NCBI RefSeq assembly: GCF_005938645.2
Contig: NZ_CP042171.1
Span: forward strand, 3,658,001-3,722,000
DNA from: Pedobacter sp. KBS0701
GTDB taxonomy: Bacteria > Bacteroidota > Bacteroidia > Sphingobacteriales > Sphingobacteriaceae
Reading direction: 5' to 3'
Length of the DNA stretch: 64,000 nucleotides
Shown here piece after piece: positions 7,366-16,875 of the stretch. Both the position numbers and the translations under genes were made by a program. Position 1 is the stretch's first letter, and each line of letters begins with the position of its first letter. Below the pieces are notes generated by a model. It worked only from the letters and a program-made list of their open reading frames with translations. It had not been told where the DNA came from and searched no databases.

Positions 7366-8889
7366 ATGGTAAACGATAAAAAACTCGCGCTTATAATTCT
7401 AGATGGTTGGGGCTACGGAAAACAAGATAATTCTGATGCTGCTTATGCTGCCAACACTCCTTTTTTCGATTCGTTATTACAGAAGTACCCAAATTCCAGG
7501 CTCGAAGCATCTGGTGAAGCAGTAGGCTTACCAGCCGGACAGATGGGAAACTCAGAAGTTGGACACATGAACTTAGGCGCAGGTAGAGTAGTTTACCAGG
7601 AGCTTGGAAGAATCAATAAATCGATTACCGACAGAGAATTGCACCACAACCCGGTTTTGGTAAGTGCATTTGATTATGCAAAGCAGCATAATAAAGCAGT
7701 TCACTTCATCGGCCTGGTTTCAAACGGTGGTGTACATGCGCATATTGAACATTTAAAAGCTTTGTGCGATGCCGCAAATGAAGCAAATGTACCAAACACC
7801 TTTGTTCATGCTTTTTTAGATGGCCGTGATACGGATCCAAACTCTGGCCTGGGCTTTATTACTGACCTGGAAAACCACATCCAAAACACCAATGCTAAAT
7901 TGGCAACCATGGTTGGCCGTTATTATGCAATGGACCGCGATAACCGTTGGGAGCGCGTTAAACAAGCTTATGATGTAATGGTAAATGGCATTGGCGAAAA
8001 AACCCAGGATGCTTTGGCTGCAATTAAAAAATCGTATGCCGATGGCGTAACTGATGAGTTTTTAAAACCAATCGTATTAACGCAGGATAATGGTGCTCCA
8101 GTTGCTACGATTCAAAACGATGATGTGGTCATCTGTTTCAATTTCCGTACAGACAGAGGGCGTGAGATTACAACAGCATTAACACAGAAAGATTTCCCCG
8201 AGCAGCAAATGCATAAACTACCATTGTATTATGTGACCATGACTACCTACGATGAGAGTTTTGAAAAGGTAAATGTAATTTTCACGAAAGATGATTTAAC
8301 CCAGACCATCGGTGAAGTATTGGCCAATAATAATAAAAACCAGATCCGTATTGCAGAAACTGAAAAATATCCTCATGTAACCTTCTTCTTCTCTGGCGGA
8401 AGAGAGGCTGAATTTGCCAATGAGAAACGTATTTTAATTCCTTCACCGAAAGTAGCAACTTACGATCTTCAACCTGAAATGAGTGCCGCAGGAATTACCG
8501 ATGCCATTACCAAAGAAATGGAAACAGGATGGGCTGATTTTATTTGTTTAAACTTTGCCAATCCAGACATGGTTGGACATACAGGTGTTTTTGAGGCCGT
8601 AATAAAAGCAGTTGAAACTGCAGATAAATGTGCAGAAATCGTGGTAAACAAAGGTTTGGAGCATGGTTATTCGTTTATCCTTTTAGCCGATCATGGAAAC
8701 TCAGAATTTATGGTAAATGGCGATGGATCTGCCAATACTGCACATACAACCAACCTGGTCCCTTGCATTCTAATTGATAAAGACTATAAAACTATTGCAG
8801 ATGGTAAATTAGGCGACATTGCCCCTACTATTTTAAAAATATTAGGCGTAGCTATTCCGGCAGAAATGACAGGAAATGTTTTAGTATAA
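7366..8889 (+). CDS. gpmI: 2,3-bisphosphoglycerate-independent phosphoglycerate mutase
   Basis: A 507-residue two-metal glycolytic enzyme interconverting 3- and 2-phosphoglycerate. The N-terminus shows LIILDGWGYG (metal-binding aspartate), and MGNSEVGHMNLGAGR holds the phosphorylated serine (Ser63). Further signatures are DGRDTDP, GRYYAMDRDNRW, CFNFRTDRGREIT, and the C-terminal metal ligands in NPDMVGHTG and ADHGNSE. Length is typical. Its stop codon overlaps the start of the next gene by one base (TAATG), so the two are co-transcribed. A hairpin terminator follows the second gene. Confidence 0.97.
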   Translation: MVNDKKLALIILDGWGYGKQDNSDAAYAANTPFFDSLLQKYPNSRLEASGEAVGLPAGQMGNSEVGHMNLGAGRVVYQELGRINKSITDRELHHNPVLVSAFDYAKQHNKAVHFIGLVSNGGVHAHIEHLKALCDAANEANVPNTFVHAFLDGRDTDPNSGLGFITDLENHIQNTNAKLATMVGRYYAMDRDNRWERVKQAYDVMVNGIGEKTQDALAAIKKSYADGVTDEFLKPIVLTQDNGAPVATIQNDDVVICFNFRTDRGREITTALTQKDFPEQQMHKLPLYYVTMTTYDESFEKVNVIFTKDDLTQTIGEVLANNNKNQIRIAETEKYPHVTFFFSGGREAEFANEKRILIPSPKVATYDLQPEMSAAGITDAITKEMETGWADFICLNFANPDMVGHTGVFEAVIKAVETADKCAEIVVNKGLEHGYSFILLADHGNSEFMVNGDGSANTAHTTNLVPCILIDKDYKTIADGKLGDIAPTILKILGVAIPAEMTGNVLV

Positions 8890-9419
8890 TGGTTAAAAAA
8901 CTTTTTATCCCGGTATTTGCTTTAGCTTTATTTTCATGCAACCAGCGAAAAGAAGCCGAAGCAAATACCAGTTTAAGTTATTTCGATGTTAAGGGTTATT
9001 TCGGAAAAGAAATTTCACGCTTGCAGCGTTTAAATCCCGATGTAGATAAAACGGTAAGTATAAACGCTATAGCGGAACATAAAAAAGCCAAAATTACCGA
9101 TTGGACAAAAGAACTTGCCATTTTTGTTAATGCCGATATTAATAAAACCTCCTGGAAAGGTAGTTTTAAAACTAAAGAACAAGATGGAGTTGATATTTAT
9201 ACTTCCGATAATAAAAAAATCCCTGTTAAAAAGGTTTCTATTACCTGGAAAGGTATGAAAGCAGTTAAGATAGAGATCATTATCGATAATAAAAATATCT
9301 TATATCAATCTCAGGATACTTTAACTTATTATCCCGATAGTTTATATGCTATTAAAAAGCATCAAAAAATAAGATTGCTTAATGAAAAAAGATATTCGGT
9401 TATCGGAAAGCTTGAATAA
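8889..9419 (+). CDS. Hypothetical lipoprotein co-transcribed with gpmI
   Basis: A 176-residue protein with a lipoprotein signal (lipobox LFSC, Cys17). The mature part is basic and mixed in secondary structure, without any domain I recognise. It overlaps gpmI by one base and is followed by a strong terminator, so it is the last gene of a two-gene operon. Many Bacteroidota carry a small lipoprotein here, but I cannot name a function. Confidence 0.7.
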   Translation: MVKKLFIPVFALALFSCNQRKEAEANTSLSYFDVKGYFGKEISRLQRLNPDVDKTVSINAIAEHKKAKITDWTKELAIFVNADINKTSWKGSFKTKEQDGVDIYTSDNKKIPVKKVSITWKGMKAVKIEIIIDNKNILYQSQDTLTYYPDSLYAIKKHQKIRLLNEKRYSVIGKLE

Positions 9420-9422
9420 AAA

Positions 9423-9458
9423 ATGGGACCCGAATATATTCAGGTCCCATTTTTTTTA
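9423..9458. terminator. Bidirectional terminator between converging genes
   Basis: ATGGGACC (9423-9430) and GGTCCCAT (9443-9450) form a perfect stem with a T-run on the plus side and an A-run before it. It serves the gpmI operon and probably the converging TPR gene. Confidence 0.85.
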
Positions 9459-9470
9459 AAAGGATGTATT

Positions 9471-10091
9471 TTATTTCAGGCTGGCAATCTGCGCTTTATC
9501 GTAGGTTACCCAATCAATAATATCTTTTCTTAATGGCTGCAAGGTTAATACCTTCTGAAAATCAGCAATAGAGTTATTGAATAAAGCTACACAAGCTGCT
9601 TTTTCTTCTTTTTTCTTTGCTTTAAAAGATCTGAAAATTGCATAATCTTTGTAAGCCAGGCCCCGGTTCTGAAACATCTGTGCGTCTTCATCACCATTAA
9701 TTTCAATGGCTTTTGTAAAATCTTTGAGAGATGCCAGATAAAAGTTTTCGCGCATGGTATTTAACGATTCTTTAGGATCGTTAGCTATTTTCAACCTTGC
9801 GATACCGCGATAATAATAAGCAGAAACCTCTGTAGGTTTGATGGTTAATAACCGGCTGTAAGTGGCAATACACTTCTCGTATTCGCGATTTTGGAAGTAA
9901 GAATATCCGAGCATCTGGAGCACGTTTGCATTATCAGGAGTTTTAGTATCAGCTTTTTCCAATTGCATTGCTGCAGTTTTATAATCACCTTTCATCATAG
10001 CCTGCATGCTTCTTTCGTAATTGCTCTGCGCGAAACTACTCGTTGATGTAAAAATAATTAAACCTAAAATCGCCTTTTTAAAATAGTTCAT
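9471..10091 (-). CDS. Secreted TPR-repeat protein
   Basis: A 206-residue protein with a cleavable signal peptide (hydrophobic core ILGLIIFTSTSSFAQ) followed by tetratricopeptide repeats, e.g. GDYKTAAMQLEKADTKTPDNANVLQMLGYSYFQ broken over two helices, then a second repeat EYEKCIATYSRLLTIKPTEVSAYYYRG. TPRs mediate protein contacts, and no catalytic site is seen. I chose the ATG at 10091; an in-frame ATG at 10112 would overlap the promoter box at 10110-10117. It converges on the gpmI operon. Partner unknown. Confidence 0.75.
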   Translation of the reverse strand: MNYFKKAILGLIIFTSTSSFAQSNYERSMQAMMKGDYKTAAMQLEKADTKTPDNANVLQMLGYSYFQNREYEKCIATYSRLLTIKPTEVSAYYYRGIARLKIANDPKESLNTMRENFYLASLKDFTKAIEINGDEDAQMFQNRGLAYKDYAIFRSFKAKKKEEKAACVALFNNSIADFQKVLTLQPLRKDIIDWVTYDKAQIASLK

Positions 10092-10109
10092 GTATGAGTA
10101 ATAAGTTAA

Positions 10110-10117
10110 CAAATCTA
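10110..10117 (-). promoter_or_regulatory. -7 box of the TPR gene
   Basis: Read on the minus strand this is TAGATTTG, matching TAnnTTTG, 18 bases upstream of the chosen start. Confidence 0.5.
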
Positions 10118-10313
10118 ACGCCTAACCGAATTTATAGGAGAAATTTTTTGCAATATAATCCTATTCTGATAATTTAAAAGTTTTTAATTTTCTTTCATTC
10201 AAACCAGGTGCCCTAAACATTAGCTTAAACGCTAAAAAATGCTTTATATGATATTGGCGAAAATATTTATATTTCTCTGCCTTTTTAACATAAGATTAAT
10301 ATTATTTTCACTT

Positions 10314-10328
10314 TGGCACAAGAGTTGA
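10314..10328 (+). promoter_or_regulatory. Possible sigma-54-like site upstream of lon
   Basis: TGGCAC-N5-TTGA keeps the GG and near-GC spacing of a -24/-12 sigma-54 promoter, with A instead of C at the second -12 base. It lies 79 bases before the lon ATG. The rest of the 315-base gap before lon is AT-rich and I see no TAnnTTTG box in it. One imperfect match is weak evidence. Confidence 0.3.
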
Positions 10329-10406
10329 ATTTATTAAGCCAATACCAAAATTAAACAAAGTGAATACGATTAAACTGCCAGTTTGTCGTTAGCAGAAAAT
10401 GTGATA

Positions 10407-12878
10407 ATGAGTAAACAAGATATATTTGATTTCCATACAGCAATGCCAATCATAAATGAAGATACCGAGTTTTTTCCTTTAATGTCTCAACAAGACGAGG
10501 AGGAAATGAACAATGAGGAAACGCCCGAAACGTTGGCCATATTGCCTTTGCGAAACACAGTTTTATTTCCAGGAGTAGTTATTCCTATTACAGTTGGAAG
10601 AGATAAATCGATTAAGCTAATTAAGGAAGCTTATAAAGGGAATAAGATTATTGGTGTTGTTTCTCAAAAAGACGTTTCTATTGAAGATCCTACTTTTGAG
10701 CAACTTAACACGGTTGGTACTGTTGCCAATATTATTAAGTTGTTGCAGATGCCTGATGGGAATACCACTGTAATTATTCAGGGTAAACAACGTTTCAGTT
10801 TAATTGAAGAGGTGCAGAATGAACCTTATATTAAAGCCGTTGTTAAAAAATTCGAAGAACAAAAGCATAAGGGGGATAAGGAGTTTAAAACATTAATCGC
10901 TTCTATACGCGAGATGTCTGCACAGATTATCCAGCTTTCACCAAATATTCCAAGCGAAGCCAGTATTGCACTAAAAAACATTGAGAGCAATTCATTTTTG
11001 ATCAATTTCATTTCATCAAATATGAATGCCGAAATGGCCGATAAGCAAAAAATCCTAGAAATGGATAAATTGCAGGAAAGGGCGCAAAAGGTAATGGAAC
11101 TATTAATGGTCGAATTGCAGATGCTGGAGCTGAGAAATCAGATCCAATCAAAAGTGCGTACCGATTTAGATAAACAGCAACGCGATTATTTCTTAAATCA
11201 ACAGCTAAAAACCATCCAGGAAGAACTGGGCGGAAATTCTGCCGATTTAGAATTTGATGCTTTGCAGGAAAGGGCTAAAAAGAAAAAATGGACGCAGGCT
11301 GTTGCTGATCATTTTGATAAAGAAATAGATAAGTTAGGTAGAATGAATCCTGCTGCGCCTGATTATTCGGTTCAGTTAAACTACTTAGAACTACTATTGG
11401 ATTTACCCTGGAGCGAATTTACAAAAGATAATTTCGACCTAAAAAGAGCACAGCGCATCTTAGATAAAGATCACTTCGGTTTAGAAAAAGTAAAGCAGCG
11501 TATTATCGAATACCTTGCTGTGCTAAAACTAAAACGCAATATGAAAGCACCTATCTTATGTTTGGTTGGCCCTCCGGGAGTTGGTAAAACATCGTTAGGA
11601 AAATCGATTGCAAAAGCATTAGGCCGTAAATATGTACGTATGGCTTTAGGCGGTATCCGCGATGAAGCAGAGATCCGTGGGCACCGTAAAACTTATATAG
11701 GTGCCATGCCGGGCCGTATTATTTCATCCATTAAAAAAGCCGGAGCAGATAACCCTGTTTTTGTTTTGGATGAGATTGATAAAGTAGGTACTGATCACCG
11801 TGGTGATCCATCATCAGCTTTGCTTGAAGTTTTAGACCCTGAACAAAACAATGCATTTTACGACCATTATGTAGAGGTGGATTACGATTTGTCAAACATC
11901 TTATTCATTGCCACAGCAAACTCTTTAAGTACGATACAGCCTGCTTTGTTAGACCGTATGGAGATTATTGAGGTGAACGGGTATACGATTGAAGAAAAAA
12001 TAGAGATTGCAAAAAAATACCTGTTACCAAAACAGAAAGAAAATCATGGTTTGCAGACCAAAGATATTGCCCTTAAACCTACCCTGATTGAAAAAGTAAT
12101 CGAAGACTATACAAGAGAATCGGGTGTGCGTGGTTTAGAGAAAAAAATAGGTTCGTTAGTACGTGGTGTAGCTACAAAAATCGCCATGGAAGAAACTTAT
12201 GAGGCAAATTTAACTAATGATGATGTCGAGCGCATTTTAGGTGCCCCGATTTATGACAAAGATTTGTATGAAGGCAATGAAGTTGCAGGCGTGGTAACTG
12301 GCTTAGCCTGGACAAGTGTTGGAGGCGATATTCTATTTATCGAATCGAGCTTAAGTCCTGGGAAAGGAAAATTGACCTTAACCGGTAACTTGGGCGATGT
12401 AATGAAAGAATCTGCCGTAATTGCTTTGGCTTACCTACGCGCCCATGCAGCTGAATTTGGTATAGACTACACTTTATTTGACAATTGGGATGTTCATGTT
12501 CACGTGCCTGCAGGTGCTACACCAAAAGACGGACCATCGGCTGGGGTAACCATGCTTACTGCCTTAACTTCGGCATTTACACAACGTAAGGTAAAACAAC
12601 ACTTAGCTATGACTGGTGAGATTACTTTACGTGGAAAGGTACTTCCTGTTGGTGGAATTAAGGAAAAAATTCTTGCAGCAAAAAGGGCGAACATTAAAGA
12701 AATTATCCTTTGCAAAAGCAACCGTAAAGATATTTTAGAGATTAAAGATAGTTACATTAAAGATTTAACGTTTCACTATGTAACAGAAATGAGCGAAGTA
12801 ATTGAACTGGCATTAACTAAAAATAAGGTAAAAAAACCAATAGATCTGAGCGTTAAAATTGCTCCGATTGTAAACTAA
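10407..12878 (+). CDS. lon: Endopeptidase La (ATP-dependent Lon protease)
   Basis: An 823-residue cytoplasmic AAA+ serine protease that degrades damaged and regulatory proteins. Domains in order: the N-terminal LON substrate domain (about 45-240, starting [14 protein letters not shown]), a coiled-coil linker, the AAA+ module with Walker [10 protein letters not shown] (about 388-396) and Walker [10 protein letters not shown], and the C-terminal protease with catalytic serine in [10 protein letters not shown] (about 710) and lysine in VGGIKEK (about 752). I prefer the ATG at 10407; an in-frame TTG at 10383 has no support. It ends before a strong terminator hairpin. Confidence 0.97.
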   Translation: MSKQDIFDFHTAMPIINEDTEFFPLMSQQDEEEMNNEETPETLAILPLRNTVLFPGVVIPITVGRDKSIKLIKEAYKGNKIIGVVSQKDVSIEDPTFEQLNTVGTVANIIKLLQMPDGNTTVIIQGKQRFSLIEEVQNEPYIKAVVKKFEEQKHKGDKEFKTLIASIREMSAQIIQLSPNIPSEASIALKNIESNSFLINFISSNMNAEMADKQKILEMDKLQERAQKVMELLMVELQMLELRNQIQSKVRTDLDKQQRDYFLNQQLKTIQEELGGNSADLEFDALQERAKKKKWTQAVADHFDKEIDKLGRMNPAAPDYSVQLNYLELLLDLPWSEFTKDNFDLKRAQRILDKDHFGLEKVKQRIIEYLAVLKLKRNMKAPILCLVGPPGVGKTSLGKSIAKALGRKYVRMALGGIRDEAEIRGHRKTYIGAMPGRIISSIKKAGADNPVFVLDEIDKVGTDHRGDPSSALLEVLDPEQNNAFYDHYVEVDYDLSNILFIATANSLSTIQPALLDRMEIIEVNGYTIEEKIEIAKKYLLPKQKENHGLQTKDIALKPTLIEKVIEDYTRESGVRGLEKKIGSLVRGVATKIAMEETYEANLTNDDVERILGAPIYDKDLYEGNEVAGVVTGLAWTSVGGDILFIESSLSPGKGKLTLTGNLGDVMKESAVIALAYLRAHAAEFGIDYTLFDNWDVHVHVPAGATPKDGPSAGVTMLTALTSAFTQRKVKQHLAMTGEITLRGKVLPVGGIKEKILAAKRANIKEIILCKSNRKDILEIKDSYIKDLTFHYVTEMSEVIELALTKNKVKKPIDLSVKIAPIVN

Positions 12879-12934
12879 TTGCTAATTCTTTTGGATTAAC
12901 GATCAAAAATCCAATTACAATAAATACTTTTATA

Positions 12935-12961
12935 GCCCAGGTAAATTGCCTGGGCTTTTTT
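12935..12961 (+). terminator. Terminator of lon, abutting the next start codon
   Basis: GCCCAGG (12935-12941) and CCTGGGC (12949-12955) form a stem followed by six T residues. The ATG of the next gene begins at 12962, immediately after the T-run. Confidence 0.8.
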
Positions 12962-13912
12962 ATGAGATCATTTTTATTCACCATAGTTTTTTGTTCGGTT
13001 GTTTCAACCAGTTTCGCCCAATCCTTTAAAAACGAATTCGGTTTTAAAACTGAAAACGATGCTTATCTGGCTACGTTAAATGACCGATACTATACCAACG
13101 GGTTATTTATCTACTTCCGCCATGCCATTAATACTGAAAAGCTGTCAGATAAAATAGAGAAAAAAATCTACGAAATTTCTGCCGGACAAAAAATGTATAC
13201 GCCCTATTGGGGTCAGGTACCTGATAAAGAAGATCAGGACAGGCCTTTTGCAGGTTATCTTTATGCCGGTGGCGCTTATTCGGTTTTCTACAAAAATGAA
13301 AGTGTTTTAAAAACAAGCGTAGAATTGGGAACGGTTGGCCCTAACTCACTCGCTCAAACTGCACAGGGTTTTCTACATAAAACAGTAGGTTTTTATACTC
13401 CTACAGGCTGGGATTACCAAATCAAGAATGAACTTTCTGTAAACCTTGCCACCAACTATAGTAAACTACTTTTTAGACCTGAAGATCCAATTGTGGATAT
13501 CAGTACACAGGGTTATGCCAATTTGGGCACCACTTTTTCAGGACTAGGCGCATCTGTTTTATTTAGGGCAGGTAAAATCAATCAATTGTTCAATAGTGCT
13601 TACCATAATGCGGTAATTGGAAATTCGAAAACAAAAAGCCTGAACAATTCAGAGTTTTTCTTTTACGTTAAACCGCAGTTAAACTTTGTTGCCTATGATG
13701 CCACCATACAGGGAAGCCTTTTCAATAACAATAGTCCGGTAACATTTGGTGTAAAGCCAATCGTTTTTGAACAACAGTTTGGTGTGAATTATAGTTCGAA
13801 GCGATTTACAGCTGATTTTAATGTGATTTTTAAAACGAAAGAGGTTAAAAGTGTGGCAAAGGCGCAGAATTATGGTGGTTTGAGTTTATACTACAGATTT
13901 GGAAAAAGTTAG
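12962..13912 (+). CDS. LpxR-like lipid A deacylase (DUF2219)
   Basis: A 316-residue outer-membrane beta-barrel protein with a signal peptide (about 1-19, ending SFAQ). It carries the DUF2219/LpxR landmarks: ENDAYLATLNDRYYTNG near the mature N-terminus (the calcium and active-site region), DRPFAGYLYAG, and GTVGPNSLAQTAQGFLHKTVG followed by GWDYQIKNE, which includes the presumed catalytic histidine. LpxR in Salmonella removes the 3'-acyloxyacyl chain of lipid A. Whether this protein has the same substrate is inferred. The start codon directly follows the lon terminator, leaving almost no room for a separate promoter or ribosome site; read-through from lon or a start further downstream are alternatives. 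Confidence 0.8.
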   Translation: MRSFLFTIVFCSVVSTSFAQSFKNEFGFKTENDAYLATLNDRYYTNGLFIYFRHAINTEKLSDKIEKKIYEISAGQKMYTPYWGQVPDKEDQDRPFAGYLYAGGAYSVFYKNESVLKTSVELGTVGPNSLAQTAQGFLHKTVGFYTPTGWDYQIKNELSVNLATNYSKLLFRPEDPIVDISTQGYANLGTTFSGLGASVLFRAGKINQLFNSAYHNAVIGNSKTKSLNNSEFFFYVKPQLNFVAYDATIQGSLFNNNSPVTFGVKPIVFEQQFGVNYSSKRFTADFNVIFKTKEVKSVAKAQNYGGLSLYYRFGKS

Positions 13913-13956
13913 GTAACTGTTAATATTGTTTTATTGTTATATATTCATTTTAAGTG

Positions 13957-13980
13957 GTGTCAGATATTTCTATCTGACAC
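13957..13980. repeat. Palindrome GTGTCAGATA / TATCTGACAC
   Basis: A perfect 10-bp stem with a 4-base loop downstream of the LpxR-like gene. It could terminate that gene, although no T-run follows. The core GTCAGATA...TATCTGAC recurs at 47278-47297. Confidence 0.6.
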
Positions 13981-14032
13981 TATTAATCTTAAAATAAGGC
14001 ATCTGTATTTCTATTGTACATAACAAAAGAAT

Positions 14033-14548
14033 ATGAAAAAAATAATCCTTTTTATCATTTCGTTTTTCATAATCGGTGCGGCTATTTACAATTTATATCC
14101 CGAACAAAAACTCCCGCTAAATACTGAAATTGATTACATTATTGTAAAAAAATCTGATCGGCAGCTATTGGCTTACGCGAAGCACAAGCTGATTAAAACA
14201 TACAAAATTTCTTTAGGTGATAATCCCGTGGGCCATAAGGAATTTGAAGGTGACGAAAAAACACCAGAAGGGTTTTATATCATCAACGCGAAAAACCCAA
14301 ATAGCGGCTACCATAAAAACCTTGGAGTATCTTATCCAAATAAAGAAGATATTGCCAGAGCTAAAGCCTTGAATAAATTACCTGGTGGCGATATTAAAAT
14401 ACATGGAATTCGAAATAAATTAGGCTTTATTGGCAAGTTTCAACGATTTTGCGATTGGACAGATGGCTGTATGGCACTAACCGATAACGAAGTAGACGAA
14501 TTGTTTTATGCTGTAAATATTGGAACTAAAATAGAAATCAGGCCTTAA
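14033..14548 (+). CDS. L,D-transpeptidase (YkuD domain)
   Basis: A 171-residue protein with an N-terminal membrane anchor or signal (about 2-20) and one YkuD domain. The active-site block is IKIHG (His124) and DWTDGCMAL (Cys146); an aspartate stands where many relatives have serine or threonine before GC. Proteins of this family cross-link peptidoglycan at meso-diaminopimelate or attach proteins to it. The DEKTPEGFYIIN segment is the usual family entry. It stands alone and ends before a long hairpin. Exact substrate unknown. Confidence 0.88.
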   Translation: MKKIILFIISFFIIGAAIYNLYPEQKLPLNTEIDYIIVKKSDRQLLAYAKHKLIKTYKISLGDNPVGHKEFEGDEKTPEGFYIINAKNPNSGYHKNLGVSYPNKEDIARAKALNKLPGGDIKIHGIRNKLGFIGKFQRFCDWTDGCMALTDNEVDELFYAVNIGTKIEIRP

Positions 14549-14577
14549 ATTTATTTTGGATTTGAGAGAATAGGTTA

Positions 14578-14612
14578 TACAATAAAGGGCAATTAAATTG
14601 CCCTTTATTGTA
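14578..14612. terminator. Bidirectional terminator, perfect 16-bp stem
   Basis: TACAATAAAGGGCAAT (14578-14593) and its exact complement (14597-14612) with a 3-base loop lie between two converging genes. The stem includes A- and T-rich ends that serve either direction. Confidence 0.8.
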
Positions 14613-14617
14613 TCTAT

Positions 14618-15652
14618 TTAATTTGTCAGTTTAACCACCTTTGCGGCATAGTACTGATCGAGGTAATCTTTTACTTCAGCTTTTTTAGCTGCATCATCAA
14701 TAAAGTTATATAGTGGGGCCAAACCATCATCCGAAGCGCCTATAAAAGTTGCTTTATCCTCTGTAGTAGAAGCAACCCAATTGTTAAGGTTCACAATAAC
14801 CCTGTTATTTATGGTTTCGGGTTTTAATTTGCTAATATCACCTCCTGTTGAACTATAATAGATCTGGGCAGAAGTATTATCATTTAAATTGCGTAGGATA
14901 GGCTCATCCAGGTAGCCGGTAGGCAAGCCAAATGTCCTTTTTAAAGTATAACGTAATCCTTCCATAATAATCGCGCCCCGTCTCTCGTTCTGAGGTGCTT
15001 CTGCCTGGTAAACAACGTCAAATTTAGAACCTATTTTTATGTTTGTTAAAACATGTGTTCCATATTTACTAACAAGTTCCTGAGCAGATAATAAAGTAAT
15101 ATCTCTCTTAAAATCTGCTGTTAAAAATTTATTTACCGACTGGTCGTAATAAAACTTATATACCTTCCAGATCATGTAATACGAATAGTGCCCGTAAACA
15201 TATTTTTTATTAGTAACATCCGTTCCTGGAAATACCTGATTAATGGTATTTCCAAAGAGTTTTAAGCCTTTAGTTGCGTTATATGAATTAGAGAATTTTG
15301 TTGATAAATCAACGGCACTTTCAGCCTGAGTAGTCCTCCACGAAGATTGTGTACCTCTTATAAAAACAACGTTATATGTTCTGTCGGCATCATAAGCAGA
15401 AATATCGACTACATTGCCTCTTACAGAAGCCAGATCATTAAACTTATCTGTAACATCGTATCCGAACCCTAAAAAATTGAAGGTTGCAGATGGTGGATAT
15501 AAAGGTTGAGTATCCTGGGTTGCTCCCTTAACTGAATAGGCAATATCAGGGGATAATTTTTCTTCAGGAACAGGATTTGGAATTTCTTCTGGATTTTTCT
15601 TGCAGGCAGCAAGTGTAGCCATAAAGGCCAGCGCTAAAATAGTTCTTTTCAT
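14618..15652 (-). CDS. MACPF-domain lipoprotein
   Basis: A 344-residue lipoprotein (lipobox LAAC, Cys17) whose mature part is a membrane-attack-complex/perforin domain. It begins with the family-type FLGFGYDVTDKF (about 59-71) and contains the MACPF signature region around SKYGTHVLTNIKIGSKFD (195-212), with YGTH at 197-200. In Bacteroides, lipoprotein MACPF proteins of this kind (BSAPs) are secreted toxins that kill related strains by attacking outer-membrane proteins or LPS. That role is inferred for this gene. It is monocistronic, on the minus strand, without a nearby immunity or receptor-variant gene that I can recognise. Confidence 0.8.
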   Translation of the reverse strand: MKRTILALAFMATLAACKKNPEEIPNPVPEEKLSPDIAYSVKGATQDTQPLYPPSATFNFLGFGYDVTDKFNDLASVRGNVVDISAYDADRTYNVVFIRGTQSSWRTTQAESAVDLSTKFSNSYNATKGLKLFGNTINQVFPGTDVTNKKYVYGHYSYYMIWKVYKFYYDQSVNKFLTADFKRDITLLSAQELVSKYGTHVLTNIKIGSKFDVVYQAEAPQNERRGAIIMEGLRYTLKRTFGLPTGYLDEPILRNLNDNTSAQIYYSSTGGDISKLKPETINNRVIVNLNNWVASTTEDKATFIGASDDGLAPLYNFIDDAAKKAEVKDYLDQYYAAKVVKLTN

Positions 15653-15787
15653 TTGGTTATTATTTGTGTGTGCTCACCAATGTCAATTTTGGTGCCACTT
15701 ACACAACAAATCCTGGTATTTGAATGTGGTTTATCAAAAGGCAAATCAAAACAACTAAAAAGACAGCAGCAGTATAACCATAAGTCA

Positions 15788-16195
15788 TTATAGATCAATC
15801 ACTTTTCTGTTTTTCTTCTTTTCAGCTGTTGAGGCTTTATTTTTTAGCCGCTTTTCGATAACGCCTTTGGGAATTTTGGTTGGCTTTCTTTTTTTCTGAA
15901 CGGTTAGTGACCGCTTTAATAAATCGATCAGTTTTGCAATGGTTTTCTCTTTGTTTAAAAGCTGGCTTCTATCTTCCTGCGAAACAATATGCAAGAGTCC
16001 TTCAGAATCTAAACGGTTTTGAAGTTTTTCCTTTAACAGTATTTTTTCCTCGTCGTTGAAATGCTCAAAGGCATCGATATTAAAAATGATTTCTACCTTA
16101 CTCGAAACTTTATTTACATTTTGTCCTCCTTTACCCCCACTTCTGGAAGTTTTGAAAGTAACAGACCGTAAAATTTCTTCTCTTGTAGGCAACAT
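15788..16195 (-). CDS. arfB: Alternative ribosome-rescue factor / peptidyl-tRNA hydrolase ArfB
   Basis: A 135-residue protein with the release-factor catalytic loop GGQ at residues 23-25 (SGGKGGQNVNKV) and a lysine- and arginine-rich C-terminal tail that in ArfB enters the empty mRNA channel. It hydrolyses peptidyl-tRNA on ribosomes stalled without a stop codon. The lack of codon-recognition domains separates it from RF1 and RF2. Length fits ArfB (YaeJ). Its 34-base distance from the ferritin gene suggests possible co-transcription. Confidence 0.92.
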   Translation of the reverse strand: MLPTREEILRSVTFKTSRSGGKGGQNVNKVSSKVEIIFNIDAFEHFNDEEKILLKEKLQNRLDSEGLLHIVSQEDRSQLLNKEKTIAKLIDLLKRSLTVQKKRKPTKIPKGVIEKRLKNKASTAEKKKNRKVIDL

Positions 16196-16229
16196 GCTGC
16201 AAAAGTAAGAATTTAGAAATAATAAAAGC

Positions 16230-16754
16230 TTATTCGCCTTCTTTGGTCTCGCTTACCTTGCTACGTAAACCTACAATATCCTTATCCAGCTGGTAAATTC
16301 CTCCTCTATCACTTCCAACTAACTGAAGTTTTTCTAACATGGTTTTTGCCATTTTTTCTTCTTCCAGTTGTTCATCTAAATACCATTGCAAAAATTTAAA
16401 AGTCAGGTAATCTTTTTCGTTCAACGAAAGTTCTACCAGATCGTTAATGCTTTTTGATACCAACAGCTCATTATCCAGGAAATCCTGAAATACCTCTATA
16501 ACCTGTCCGAAAGAATTTTTTGGCATTTCAAGGGCAGTAATCAATGCATGCCCGTCCCGATCATTAATATAATGGATTAACTTAAGCATGTGATGACGCT
16601 CTTCATCACTTTGGCGATAGAAAAACTCGGTATATCCTTCTAAACCTGGCTGTGTTTCCAGCCACGAGGCAATGCCCAGATAAACTTGTGATGATTCGGC
16701 TTCCAGTTTAACCTGGTTATTCAGCGCCTCCAACATTCTTTCTGATAGTAACAT
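16230..16754 (-). CDS. ftnA: Ferritin (non-haem)
   Basis: A 174-residue four-helix ferritin that oxidises and stores iron in a 24-subunit shell. Ferroxidase ligands are visible in LEAESSQVYLGIA (first helix Glu and the Tyr), DEERHHM (Glu and His of the second helix) and EQLEEE later. No haem-binding methionine pattern of bacterioferritin is seen. Start MLLSERMLEALN matches family starts. It is divergent from cmk; iron regulation is likely but I see no clear Fur box. Confidence 0.93.
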   Translation of the reverse strand: MLLSERMLEALNNQVKLEAESSQVYLGIASWLETQPGLEGYTEFFYRQSDEERHHMLKLIHYINDRDGHALITALEMPKNSFGQVIEVFQDFLDNELLVSKSINDLVELSLNEKDYLTFKFLQWYLDEQLEEEKMAKTMLEKLQLVGSDRGGIYQLDKDIVGLRSKVSETKEGE

Positions 16755-16862
16755 AAATTTTCTATTTATTTTTCAAATTAAACACATCCGGCGAATCAAT
16801 GTTTTAGTTGTACCTTGTTTATAATCTATCTTAAAAAAATTCAGCATTCTGTTTCTATTTTT

Positions 16863-16870
16863 TACCTTTG
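16863..16870 (+). promoter_or_regulatory. -7 box directly before cmk
   Basis: TACCTTTG (TAnnTTTG) ends 5 bases before the cmk ATG, so transcription should start at or very near the start codon, giving a leaderless mRNA. Confidence 0.6.
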
Positions 16871-16875
16871 CTACG

